Translations under genes and position numbers: made by a program
DNA from: UBA2357 sp041916775
GTDB taxonomy: Bacteria > Pseudomonadota > Gammaproteobacteria > Burkholderiales > Rhodocyclaceae
Direction: 5' to 3'
Assembly (NCBI GenBank): GCA_041916775.1
Contig: JAYRYZ010000017.1
Coordinates: forward strand, 1 to 64,000
DNA: 64,000 nt
The notes under the pieces: generated by a model
The model's database searches: none
What the model was told of the DNA's origin: nothing
The model's input: only the letters and a program-made list of their open reading frames with translations
Shown: in pieces, positions 1 through 7,686 of the stretch
How positions within the stretch are numbered: the stretch's first letter is position 1
How the letters are laid out: each line of letters opens with the position of its first letter

Positions 1-93
1 CTCTTGGAGCCCATCGGATACCTCCCGCCCGCCGAGGCTGAGCAACGGTATTATTTGCAACTCGCCCAACAGGCAGAACCCGTCTGTGCTTAA
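1..93 (+). pseudogene. C-terminal tail of an IS3-family transposase (OrfB), cut by the window edge
   Basis: The first reading frame is open from base 1 to a TAA at 91-93. It encodes 30 residues containing PIGYLPPAEAEQRYY, which matches the usual C-terminal end of IS3-family OrfB (DDE) integrases. The catalytic core would lie to the left of the window. The stop codon is followed within about 10 bases by a sequence that looks like an IS3-type terminal repeat, as expected for the 3' end of orfB. Whether the transposase itself is intact cannot be seen from here. Confidence 0.75.
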
Positions 94-101
94 ACCACGG
101 A

Positions 102-127
102 GCCTCTACGAAACCCGGGGCGATTCA
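102..127 (+). repeat. Right terminal inverted repeat of the IS3-family element
   Basis: Read on the minus strand from 127, the sequence begins TGAATCGCCCCGGGTTTCGT and ends GTAGAGGC. This is the typical TGAa-c-GCCCCGGGTTT-type tip of IS3-family elements, which begin with TG. The similarity to benD starts immediately after base 127, so 127/128 is the element-host junction. The partner left repeat and any target duplication lie outside the window. Confidence 0.7.
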
Positions 128-799
128 CTGGTCGACCGCGCCGAGATCGTGCATGAGCTCGTCGACGCGCTCGGCGGCGACAAGAAGGTGCTCAGCCTGA
201 CTGCCGACCTCGAGCAGTTCGCCGAATGCGAGCGCGTGATGGCCGAGGCGGTCGCGAAGTTCGGCCGCATCGACATCCTCGTGAACAACGTCGGCGGCAC
301 GATCTGGACCAAGCCGCTCGAGCACTACCAGGAAAGCGAGATCGAAGCCGAGGTGCGCCGCTCGCTGTTCCCGACGCTGTGGTGCTGCCGCGCAGTGCTG
401 CCGCACATGCTCGACGCCGGCAAGGGCGCGATCGTCAACGTCTCCTCGATCGCCACCCGCGGCGTAAACCGCGTGCCCTACGGCGCGGCCAAGGGCGGCG
501 TGAATGCGCTCACCGCCTGCCTCGCCTTCGAGAACGGCGAACGCGGCATCCGCGTGAATGCGGTCGCCCCCGGCGCCACCGAGGCCCCGCCACGCCGCAT
601 CCCGCGCAACACCGCCCCGCCCACCAAGCAGGAGAAGGCCTGGTACGAACAGATCTACAGCCAGTCCATCCACACCAGCCTGATGAAGCGCTACGGCACC
701 CTCGACGAACAGGCCGGCCCCATCCTCTTCCTCGCCTCGGACGACGCCGCCTACATCACCGGCACGGTGATCCCGGTCGGCGGCGGCGACCAGGGCTGA
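128..799 (+). pseudogene. benD: 5'-truncated benD: benzoate cis-diol (1,6-dihydroxycyclohexadiene-1-carboxylate) dehydrogenase
   Basis: This is a short-chain dehydrogenase of the BenD/XylL type, which oxidises the cis-diol made by benzoate 1,2-dioxygenase to catechol. The family features present are the NNVGG segment, a VNVSS serine, the YGAAK catalytic Tyr/Lys pair, the unusual EAPPRR loop and the C-terminal GTVIPVGGGDQG. About 223 residues remain where the family has about 260, and the N-terminal Rossmann glycine motif (TGxxxGIG) is missing because the IS end sits at 127. A GTG at 86 inside the IS opens an in-frame fusion of 237 residues, but without the NAD-binding loop it should not be active. 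No benABC genes are in the window. Confidence 0.8.
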
Positions 800-852
800 C
801 CCCGAACTCCCTCCCTGCCCTGCCCGTCCTCACCGGCGGGCGAGCATTTCAC

Positions 853-887
853 GGACCCGGCGCGAGAGCGCTGTGGTCCTTTTTTTT
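853..887 (+). terminator. Rho-independent terminator after benD
   Basis: A GGACC...GGTCC outer stem encloses a GCGC-GAGA-GCGC inner stem and is followed by eight T residues (880-887). It would end transcription coming from the IS/benD side before the toxin-antitoxin pair. The remaining region up to 1008 shows nothing recognisable. Confidence 0.75.
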
Positions 888-1008
888 GCGCGCTCGTTCG
901 ACGTGTGGTGGCACTTCGAGCGCGAGGCGTTCGAGGCGCTAGGCATGGATGTCTTCCTCCGGCATGTTGGAGTCGGGGTGTTTTGGAGTGGGCAATGTGT
1001 TGGGGGTG

Positions 1009-1025
1009 TTGCCAAATTTTGCCAA
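1009..1025 (+). promoter_or_regulatory. Candidate ParD operator: two TTGCCAA direct repeats 10 bp apart
   Basis: TTGCCAA occurs at 1009-1015 and again at 1019-1025, one helical turn apart and about 20 bases before the parD start. ParD-type antitoxins are ribbon-helix-helix autorepressors that bind short repeats near their own promoter, so this is a plausible site. The assignment rests on position and repeat structure only. Confidence 0.35.
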
Positions 1026-1044
1026 TGAGCCCAGACTTTTCGTC

Positions 1045-1296
1045 ATGAGCACGATGAGCATTTCTCTCCCCGAAGCCTTGAAGTCCTTCGTGGACGAACA
1101 GGTCAGTCAGCGCGGCTATGGCACGAGCAGCGAGTATCTGCGCGAGCTGATCCGCAAGGATCAGGACCGCGTGCAGCTGCGCAACCTGCTGTTGGCCGGC
1201 GCGGCCTCGGCCCCGACCGCACCCGCTGATGCCCGCTACTTCGAGGGCCTGCGTCACCGGGTGCGCAAGCCCGCCGAACCCGCTGCCGAGGCGTGA
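1045..1296 (+). CDS. parD: ParD-family antitoxin
   Basis: The protein has 83 residues. The N-terminal half (MSTMSISLPEALKSFVDEQV, then GYGTSSEYLRELIRKDQ) is the ribbon-helix-helix fold of ParD/CopG-type antitoxins, with a DNA-contacting beta strand (SISLP) and two helices. The C-terminal tail is the toxin-wrapping part (YFEGLRHRVR). I chose the ATG at 1045 rather than an upstream in-frame start at 949 because the family begins directly with the beta strand. The stop overlaps the start of the toxin gene by four bases, giving tight coupling. It neutralises ParE and probably represses the operon. Confidence 0.85.
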   Translation: MSTMSISLPEALKSFVDEQVSQRGYGTSSEYLRELIRKDQDRVQLRNLLLAGAASAPTAPADARYFEGLRHRVRKPAEPAAEA

Positions 1297-1622
1297 AGGC
1301 CAAGCCGGTCATCCCGCGTGCGCAGGCCAACCGGGATGTCGACGAGGCTCTCGACTACTACCTGAGTGAAGCCGTCGAAGCCGTGGCGCTTGGTTTCATC
1401 GATGCGCTGGAGCGGGCCTACGACCACATCGGTCGCCATCCGGCAACGGGCTCACCGCGTCACGCCCACGAGCTCAATCTGCCCGGCCTGCGCGCCTGGC
1501 CACTGACGCGCTACCCGCAGCTCGTGTTCTATGTCGAGCATCCGGAGCACATCGACGTCTTGCGTGTACTGCACGGTCAGCGGGACATCCCCGCATGGAT
1601 GCAGGAACCCGACGCCGTGTGA
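1293..1622 (+). CDS. parE: ParE/RelE-superfamily toxin
   Basis: The protein has 109 residues and a GTG start overlapping the parD stop (GTGA). It shows the ParE signature order: ARANRDVDEALDYY helix, a middle FIDALERAYDHIGRHPATGSPR segment, then the beta-rich PGLRAWPLTRYPQLVFY and DVLRVLHGQRDIP. ParE toxins poison DNA gyrase, whereas RelE relatives cleave mRNA; the sequence fits the ParE branch better, but the target is inferred. The pair lies directly beside an IS junction, a common position for mobile stabilisation modules. No frame damage is visible, so the module looks functional. Confidence 0.85.
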   Translation: MKAKPVIPRAQANRDVDEALDYYLSEAVEAVALGFIDALERAYDHIGRHPATGSPRHAHELNLPGLRAWPLTRYPQLVFYVEHPEHIDVLRVLHGQRDIPAWMQEPDAV

Positions 1623-1835
1623 CGGTCGGATCGCCGGGGTATGTCTGCGTACCTCCATGGTGTTGTTCCAATGCGGCGGTCTTGCTTCACACCACGCCCC
1701 CGAAACACCTCCGCTTAAGCTTCCGTTCAGGCTGCATTCATACACTTTGTCAAATACTGTGACCTGAACGCAGCACATCCTCGCATGTGACGCGGTCATG
1801 TCACCCAACGCGTCACCCATCTCAGTGAGGAAACG

Positions 1836-2603
1836 ATGCATCCACACACACCCATGCGCTGGCTTGCGCTATTGATGCTGACAGTCGCCGCCGTACCGTC
1901 GCAGGCGGCCCGCTTGTCTTCGAGCACCGTCACCCTGTCCGCGGGGCAGACGAGTGTCGTCAAGGTCAGCCGGATCAGCGGCAACCTGCAGCTGGCGGTG
2001 TCCGATCCGGCGGTGGCGAGCATCGTCCGCTCCGGCGAGAAGATCACGATCACCGCGCTGAAAGCCGGTACGGCCAACCTGATCGCCACCGACCGCAGCG
2101 GCACCACCCAGTCGCGGATCACGGTACTCGCGCCGCTGACGGTATCGCCCACCAGCGCGTCCCTTGCAGTCGGGAAGAGCACGACGCTTGCCATCAGCAA
2201 CGTTTCCGGCCGGGTGCGCATCTCGAATACGCGCGGCGAGGTTGCCAGGGCCAGCCTGAGCGGCAGCACCGTGACCCTCACCGGCAGGAAGGCCGGCACC
2301 ACGCTCGTGACGATCAGCGACAACAGAACGAAGGTGGTCGTGCAGGTCACCGTAGCGCAGGAACAGCCGCCAGTCACCGGCGACGCGTCGCAGGGCCGCT
2401 TGCTCGCGAGCAACTGCTACCAGTGCCACGGCACCAATGGCAGCGGCGGCTTCGACAGCCTGCGCGGCAGCGACGAGATCCTCGAGGAACTGCGCGAATT
2501 CGCCAGCGGCCGGGAAGATCAGGGCGGCATCATGGCGGCCCACAGCATGGGCTATACCGATGCGCAGATGAAAGCCATCGCCGATTACCTCGCCGGTCAA
2601 TAA
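1836..2603 (+). CDS. Exported c-type cytochrome with N-terminal Ig-like repeats, likely partner of the sulfide dehydrogenase flavoprotein
   Basis: The protein has 255 residues. Residues 1-24 are a Sec signal peptide (ending SQAA). Residues about 25-170 form two Ig-like/BIG-type beta repeats (SSTVTLSAGQTSVVKV and SPTSASLAVGKSTTLAI). The C-terminal 65 residues are a small class I cytochrome c with CYQCH at 194-198 and Met233 or Met238 as possible sixth heme ligand. It is 13 bases upstream of fccB, so it probably takes electrons from that flavoprotein, as FccA does in flavocytochrome c. The usual FccA does not carry Ig-like repeats, so this is an unusual fusion. The start is supported by GAGG upstream. 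Confidence 0.75.
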   Translation: MHPHTPMRWLALLMLTVAAVPSQAARLSSSTVTLSAGQTSVVKVSRISGNLQLAVSDPAVASIVRSGEKITITALKAGTANLIATDRSGTTQSRITVLAPLTVSPTSASLAVGKSTTLAISNVSGRVRISNTRGEVARASLSGSTVTLTGRKAGTTLVTISDNRTKVVVQVTVAQEQPPVTGDASQGRLLASNCYQCHGTNGSGGFDSLRGSDEILEELREFASGREDQGGIMAAHSMGYTDAQMKAIADYLAGQ

Positions 2604-2616
2604 GGAGCATCACGAA

Positions 2617-3948
2617 ATGGATCGTCGCACATTCATGGGGCTCGTCGGCCTCGGCACCCTCGGCCTCTCGTTCGCACCGCTGGTCCGCGCGGATGACAAG
2701 GACAAGGCTCCGGTGCTCTTCCCTGTGCCGGGCAACACCGGCATCACTGGCCACATCGTCGTCGTGGGCGGCGGCATGGCCGGAGCCACGGTGGCGAAGT
2801 ACCTGCGCCTGTGGGGTGGTACTGGCGTGAGCGTCACGCTCATCGAACGCCGCCCCGCCTACGTTTCCAGCATCATGAGCAACACCGTGCTCAACGGCCA
2901 ACGCACCATGGCCGACCTCGCGTTCGGTTACGACGTGCTCGCCAACCATTACGGCATCACCCGCGTGCAGGCGGATGTGGAGGACATCGACGTTAACGCC
3001 AAGCTGGTATACCACTCGGCAGGCGCGCCGCTCGCATACGACCGCCTGGTTCTGGCGCCCGGGCTCGAGTTCGACCTGATGCCCGGCATGACCGCGCTCG
3101 CCGAGTACGAAGAGCGCGTGCCGCACGCCTGGTCCGCCGGGCCGCAGACGCAACTGCTGCGCAATCAGCTGCTTGCATTGCGCGACGGCGAGGACGTGGT
3201 GATGACCATCCCGCCTGCCCCCTACCGCTGCCCACCCGGGCCCTACGAGCGCGCCTGCGTGATCGCCGACTGGCTCAAGCAGAACCGGCCCAACAGTCGC
3301 GTCGTGGTGCTGGATGCGAACCCGGACATCATCGTCGAGAAGGAAAACTTCAGCGATGCCTTCAACACGACGCATGCCGGCGTGATCGACTACCGGCCGG
3401 GCACGACCGTCACCGATCTCGACAGTGCGAACCTGACGGTGAGCTTCACCTGGAAAGGCATTGCGGACACGATCGCGGCCGGCGTGATCAACCCCATCCC
3501 GCCCCAGCGTGCCCCGGCGCTGCTGCAGCGCGCAGGCCTGCTCAACAGCCCGAACGGACGCTTTGCCGCCGTCGATGTGCTGAGCTATGAATCGACCAAG
3601 GCGCCGGGCGTGCATGTCATCGGCGACGCCAGCCACACGACCCAGCCCAAGGCCGGACACATCGGCAACCAACAGGCGAAGACCTGCGCCGATGCGATCC
3701 TGCGCCTGCTGTCGGGCAAGCAACCGGATCCGGCACCGGTGACCAACTCGGCCTGCTACACCCCGATCACCGCCAGCACGGCGAGCTGGTTGTCGGCGGT
3801 CTACCAGTACGACCCGGTCACACGCAGCATGGTGATCCCGGCTCAGCACAACACGGGCAAGCCCATTGCCGCGAATGGCGCGAGCGCGGAGAACTACAAG
3901 GACATGCAGGTCTGGTTCCGCAGCCTGATGGGCGACACGTTCAGCTGA
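2617..3948 (+). CDS. fccB: FccB/SoxF-type flavocytochrome c sulfide dehydrogenase, flavoprotein subunit
   Basis: The protein has 443 residues. It oxidises sulfide in the periplasm and passes electrons to a c-type heme. An RR-containing leader (DRRTFMG, hydrophobic stretch, then VRA) suggests Tat export with FAD already bound. An FAD-binding Rossmann motif, VVVGGGMAG, lies near residue 47. The family motif YRCPPGPYERAC carries the first redox-active cysteine, and QAKTC near the C-terminus carries the second; both are needed for the catalytic disulfide of the family. The HVIGDAS segment near residue 330 is the second FAD contact. The C-terminal FCSD domain (YTPITASTASWLSAVYQYD) is present. It forms an operon with the preceding cytochrome gene. 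Confidence 0.9.
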   Translation: MDRRTFMGLVGLGTLGLSFAPLVRADDKDKAPVLFPVPGNTGITGHIVVVGGGMAGATVAKYLRLWGGTGVSVTLIERRPAYVSSIMSNTVLNGQRTMADLAFGYDVLANHYGITRVQADVEDIDVNAKLVYHSAGAPLAYDRLVLAPGLEFDLMPGMTALAEYEERVPHAWSAGPQTQLLRNQLLALRDGEDVVMTIPPAPYRCPPGPYERACVIADWLKQNRPNSRVVVLDANPDIIVEKENFSDAFNTTHAGVIDYRPGTTVTDLDSANLTVSFTWKGIADTIAAGVINPIPPQRAPALLQRAGLLNSPNGRFAAVDVLSYESTKAPGVHVIGDASHTTQPKAGHIGNQQAKTCADAILRLLSGKQPDPAPVTNSACYTPITASTASWLSAVYQYDPVTRSMVIPAQHNTGKPIAANGASAENYKDMQVWFRSLMGDTFS

Positions 3949-3960
3949 ACGCGGGCGCCG

Positions 3961-3992
3961 CGCGCCGGATCGGGCGCGGCCGATCCGGCGCG
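3961..3992. terminator. Bidirectional hairpin between convergent fccB and hppD
   Basis: A perfect 13-bp inverted repeat (CGCGCCGGATCGG at 3961-3973 with CCGATCCGGCGCG at 3980-3992) has a 6-base loop and sits exactly between the two converging stop codons. There is no strong T tract, so it is either an attenuating hairpin or a weak bidirectional terminator. Confidence 0.6.
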
Positions 3993-3994
3993 AC

Positions 3995-5080
3995 TCAGGC
4001 GGTCGCGTCTGGGCTGATCGCGCCGCGCCGGAGCTGATCGCGCTCCAGCGATTCGAACAAGGCCTTGAAGTTGCCTTCGCCGAAGCCTTCGTCGCCCTTG
4101 CGCTGGATGAACTCGAAGAACACCGGCCCGAGCAGCATCTCCGAGAAGATCTGCAACAGCAGGCGCTTCGTGCCGCCCTCGGTGCTGCCATCGACGAGAA
4201 TGCCGCGCGCCTGCAGTTGGCTCGCGTCCTCGCCGTGCCCGGGCAGGCGCTCGTCGAGCATCTGGTAGTAGGTCTCGGGCGGCGCGCTCATCAGCGGCAC
4301 GCCGGCGCGGCGCAAGGCATCCACGCTGGCGAAGAGGTCGTCGGTGAGGAGCGCGATGTGCTGGATGCCCTCGCCGTTGAATTTCATCAGAAACTCCTCG
4401 ATCTGCCCCGTACCGCGCGACGCTTCCTCGTTCAGCGGGATGCGGATCTTGCCGTCCGGCGCCGTCATCGCGCGCGAGGTCAGGCCGGTGTATTCACCCT
4501 TGATGTCGAAGTAGCGGATCTCCCTGAAGTTGAAGATGCGCTCGTAGAAGCTGCCCCAGTGCGCCATGCGCCCGCGATAGACGTTGTGGGTCAGGTGGTC
4601 GATGAGCTTGAAGCCGTGGCCGACGGGGTGCCGGTCCACGCCCTCGATGAAGTTGAAGTCGATGTCGTAGATCGAGCGTCCCTCCTCGAAGCGGTCGATG
4701 AGGTATAGCGGCGCGCCGCCTATCCCCTTGATCGCCGGCAGACGCAGCTCCATAGGGCCGGTGGGCATGTCCAGCGGCTGGGCGCCAAGCTCGAGCGCGC
4801 GGTTGAACGCCTTCTGCGCATCGCGCACGCGGAAGGCCATGCCACAGGCCGACGGCCCGTGCTCGGCAGCAAAGTAGGCGGGAATGCTGCGCGGCTCCCG
4901 GTTCACGATGAAGTTGATCTCACCCTGGCGGTACAGGGTCACGTCCTTGGAGCGGTGCTCGGCGACGCGGGTGAAACCCATGCGCTCGAACAGCGGTTCG
5001 AGCACGTTCGGGGTGGGCGATGCGAACTCCACGAACTCAAAGCCCATGAGTCCCATCGGATTCTCGAAAAGGTCGGCCAT
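3995..5080 (-). CDS. hppD: 4-hydroxyphenylpyruvate dioxygenase
   Basis: The protein has 361 residues, normal for bacterial HPPD. It converts 4-hydroxyphenylpyruvate to homogentisate in tyrosine degradation, using Fe(II). Two vicinal-oxygen-chelate halves are visible. The iron ligands are the His of LIDHLTHNV, the His of GIQHIALLTDD and the Glu of FFEFIQRKGDEGFGEGNF, which is the conserved C-terminal motif. I chose the ATG at 5080 because AGGAGG lies eight bases upstream; a longer open frame reaching 5263 has no support. No other tyrosine-degradation gene is adjacent, so it appears to be a single gene. Confidence 0.95.
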   Translation of the reverse strand: MADLFENPMGLMGFEFVEFASPTPNVLEPLFERMGFTRVAEHRSKDVTLYRQGEINFIVNREPRSIPAYFAAEHGPSACGMAFRVRDAQKAFNRALELGAQPLDMPTGPMELRLPAIKGIGGAPLYLIDRFEEGRSIYDIDFNFIEGVDRHPVGHGFKLIDHLTHNVYRGRMAHWGSFYERIFNFREIRYFDIKGEYTGLTSRAMTAPDGKIRIPLNEEASRGTGQIEEFLMKFNGEGIQHIALLTDDLFASVDALRRAGVPLMSAPPETYYQMLDERLPGHGEDASQLQARGILVDGSTEGGTKRLLLQIFSEMLLGPVFFEFIQRKGDEGFGEGNFKALFESLERDQLRRGAISPDATA

Positions 5081-5159
5081 GATCTTGTCCTCCTGAAAGT
5101 CGTATCTTGGTTGATGAGGCGCACCCGGATCGTCAATAACTGTCACGCCACGGCAGCGC

Positions 5160-6719
5160 TCACAGCGTCTCCACCGCGAACCCCACCACGCGCCGCTGTT
5201 CGCGGCTGAACTCGACCCCGACGAGGTGGATGGGTTCATTGCGGTCGCGGTAGCGGTCGGCATAGCCGCGCGCCTTCAACTGCGCGAGCGCGCCGCCCTC
5301 GGGCTCGAGCTCCACCACCTTGAACTCGAAGAGATAAACCTGCTGGTTGAAGCGCACTGCCATGTCCAGCCGCCCGGCGTTGCTCGCTTCCTCCGGCACG
5401 ATGTCGAGCCCGAGCGAGGCGAAGTAGGCGTAGAACACGCTCGCGTAATAGCCCTCGTACTGCGCGATCGGGTTGTTGCGGAACCAGTCGTGCGGAATGC
5501 TCGCGAAGAAGGCGGTGAAGAGCTGCTCCATGCCGGCGAAGTCGTTCGCGAGGAGAAGCTCGTAGAGCCGCCCCGAACGTTCCAGCACCGGCCCCGGCGC
5601 GGGCGAGAGGCGGCGCAGCAGCGCCTCGTTGAGGCTCGCGCGGACCTCCAGGTTGGGATAGCGCAAGCGGTAGCGCGGCATCACGCCGATGCGCTGCACC
5701 GCGTCGATCGTGAGGTAGCCGGTCTGGAACAACAGCGCCTCGACGCCGATGTCGCCGACCTCGAACGCGGACAGCAAGGCGTCGCTCGCCTGCAGGCGCT
5801 CCAGCCCGGGCAGGAAGCTCTGCCTCTCGGTGAGCACATCGATGAGGAAGGTGGGTGTGCCGGTCTCGAACCAGTAGGGGCGGAACTCACGATTGTCGAA
5901 CAACAGCAGCAGGTCGAAGGGGTTGTACACCGCCTCGCCGGTCCAGTTGTAGCCGTTGTACCAGGCGCGGATCTGCTCCCGGTCCAGTCCCGGCAGCTCG
6001 GGCGCGAACACCGTGTCGACGTCCTCGTCGGTGTAGCCGCACAGGGCCGAGTAGCGCGCATCGACGGTGATGTCGTTGAGATTGTTGAGCCCCGAGAAGA
6101 GGCTCACCTTGCTGAACTTGGACACCCCGGTGAGCATCGCGAAGCGGATGTGGGCGTCCTGGCCTTTGATCACCGAGTAAAGGTCGCGCAGCCCGTCGCG
6201 CATCTCGCGCGCGAGCTCGGGGCGGGTGAGGTTGTCGAGGATGGGTTTGTCGTATTCGTCGATCAGGATCACCACGCGCCGGCCGAAGCGCTGCGCGGCG
6301 GCTTCGATGAGCGTGCTGAAGCGGTTGTGCACCGCCCCGGGTGGCAGTGGCGCCAAGCCCAGATGCTGTGCGTTGTATGCGAGCACGAAATCGATGCGCT
6401 CTTGCAGAGAGGCTGCGCTATCGAGGATGCCCTCCGCAAAGCTGATGCGGATCACCGGATGCTTCACCGACCAATCCCACCGATCGTGACAGTAGAGCCC
6501 GCGGAACAGCGGCTCGTTGCCGGCGAAGAGTTCGGCCAGCGTGTCGATCAGCAGGCTCTTGCCGAAGCGGCGCGGGCGGGAGAGGAAATAGTGCGTGCCG
6601 CCGTCGATCAGGCGCAGCGCGAACGCGGTCTTGTCGACGTAGTAGTAGTCATCCTCGCGGATCTTCGCGAAGGTCTGGATGCCGATCGGCAGCTTCCTGC
6701 GGTGCGGGACGGCGGACAT
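5160..6719 (-). CDS. AAA-ATPase-like protein with C-terminal PD-(D/E)XK nuclease-like domain
   Basis: The protein has 519 residues. The N-terminal two thirds are an AAA-ATPase-like domain of the PF09820 type: LPIGIQTFAKIREDDYYYVDKT at the start, the family's P-loop variant SRPRRFGKS at 47-55, and a Walker B VVILIDEYD near 170. The C-terminal part is the PDDEXK_9-type domain (PF08011) with GRLDMAV and YLFEFKVV, giving the D...EFK nuclease-like residues. Such proteins are common in Bacteroidetes and some proteobacteria and have no settled function. It stands alone here between hppD and the racemase operon, which suggests recent arrival, but its base composition looks ordinary. The start is supported by family alignment to the LPIG motif. 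Confidence 0.8.
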   Translation of the reverse strand: MSAVPHRRKLPIGIQTFAKIREDDYYYVDKTAFALRLIDGGTHYFLSRPRRFGKSLLIDTLAELFAGNEPLFRGLYCHDRWDWSVKHPVIRISFAEGILDSAASLQERIDFVLAYNAQHLGLAPLPPGAVHNRFSTLIEAAAQRFGRRVVILIDEYDKPILDNLTRPELAREMRDGLRDLYSVIKGQDAHIRFAMLTGVSKFSKVSLFSGLNNLNDITVDARYSALCGYTDEDVDTVFAPELPGLDREQIRAWYNGYNWTGEAVYNPFDLLLLFDNREFRPYWFETGTPTFLIDVLTERQSFLPGLERLQASDALLSAFEVGDIGVEALLFQTGYLTIDAVQRIGVMPRYRLRYPNLEVRASLNEALLRRLSPAPGPVLERSGRLYELLLANDFAGMEQLFTAFFASIPHDWFRNNPIAQYEGYYASVFYAYFASLGLDIVPEEASNAGRLDMAVRFNQQVYLFEFKVVELEPEGGALAQLKARGYADRYRDRNEPIHLVGVEFSREQRRVVGFAVETL

Positions 6720-6890
6720 GGGGTTTCCTGACGCAACGGGGGCGGGACAATGCCGATTCTACGGCCTTTGCCCTCCCGCGTCCTTGCCGCGGCCCCGTCG
6801 TCATGGCGCGCCAGCCTGCACCTTCACGCAGCCCACACGATGCGCATGCCACGAAAGCACAACCGACGGGTCGATGGTGAAGCCGCCGTT

Positions 6891-7622
6891 TCAGCTTCCG
6901 AGGTATGCGAAGCGCCCGGTAAAGGGTTTCGGCCGCGGGAAGGCCAGGTCGCCGCGCTTGCTGGTGGCGAGCCGCAGCCCGAGCAGCGACTCGGCGAGCT
7001 TCACCGCTGCGCTGACGCCCTCCACGACGGGTAGGCCGACGGCCTCGCGAATCTCGTCGGTGAGATGGGCCATGCCGCCGCAGCCGAGCACGATCGCACC
7101 GATGCCGTCCTCGTCGCGTGCGCGACGGCACTCGGCCACGACACGCTCGAACACGCAGGGGCTCTCGTCGGCGAGATCGAGCACCGGCACCTCCGCAGCC
7201 CGCACCTTGCGGCAGTGCTGGGCAAAGCCGTAGGTCTGCAGCAGATGCTCGGCGATGATGCAGGTGCGGCTCAGGGTGGTGACGACCGAGAATCGGGTGC
7301 TGATCAGGGTGGCGAGATGGAAGGCGGCCTCGGCGATGCCGATCACCGGGGCTGCGGTGATCTCGCGCGCGGCGAGCAGCCCCGGGTCGCCGAAACAGGC
7401 GATGACGTAGGCGTCGATGTCTTCCGCATCGCCACGGCGGATTTCGTCCAGCACGCCGACGGCGCTGATCGCCTCGTCGAAGTGGCTCTCGATGGAGACC
7501 GGGCCGGCGGCGGGGTTGGTCGCCGAGACGACGGTACCCGGCGCGGCGACACGGGCGGCCGCGCTGGCGATACGCGTCGTCATCGACGCGGTGGTGTTGG
7601 GGTTGATCAGGCGGATACGCAT
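6891..7622 (-). CDS. Asp/Glu/hydantoin racemase family protein
   Basis: The protein has 243 residues. The N-terminal RIRLINPNTT and the two catalytic cysteines Cys76 (VIACFGDPG) and Cys181 (VLGCGGMAH) are typical of hydantoin/allantoin racemases, which invert 5-substituted hydantoins or related cyclic ureides by two-base proton exchange. It is the last gene of a minus-strand operon carrying an ABC importer, a deaminase and a GntR regulator. That context suggests catabolism of an imported nitrogenous ring compound, but no hydantoinase or carbamoylase is present, so the substrate is unknown. Aspartate or maleate chemistry in the same superfamily is less likely given the INPNT start. Confidence 0.82.
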   Translation of the reverse strand: MRIRLINPNTTASMTTRIASAAARVAAPGTVVSATNPAAGPVSIESHFDEAISAVGVLDEIRRGDAEDIDAYVIACFGDPGLLAAREITAAPVIGIAEAAFHLATLISTRFSVVTTLSRTCIIAEHLLQTYGFAQHCRKVRAAEVPVLDLADESPCVFERVVAECRRARDEDGIGAIVLGCGGMAHLTDEIREAVGLPVVEGVSAAVKLAESLLGLRLATSKRGDLAFPRPKPFTGRFAYLGS

Positions 7623-7686
7623 TGCGCTCAGGTTCGTCTCGATGTTCGGGATGCTGCGGTATGCAGCGGAATTCGGCGGCGCGCGC

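Larger units (their letters stand above)
1..127 (+). mobile_element. 3' end of an IS3-family insertion sequence
   Basis: This combines the OrfB tail (1-93) and the terminal repeat (102-127). The element has inserted into, or recombined with, benD and removed its 5' end. Only the last 127 bases of an element that is normally 1.2-1.5 kb are visible. Confidence 0.7.

Noticed and set aside
5081..5263. Longer N-terminus for hppD
   Set aside because: The extra residues have no family similarity, and AGGAGG sits just before the ATG at 5080.
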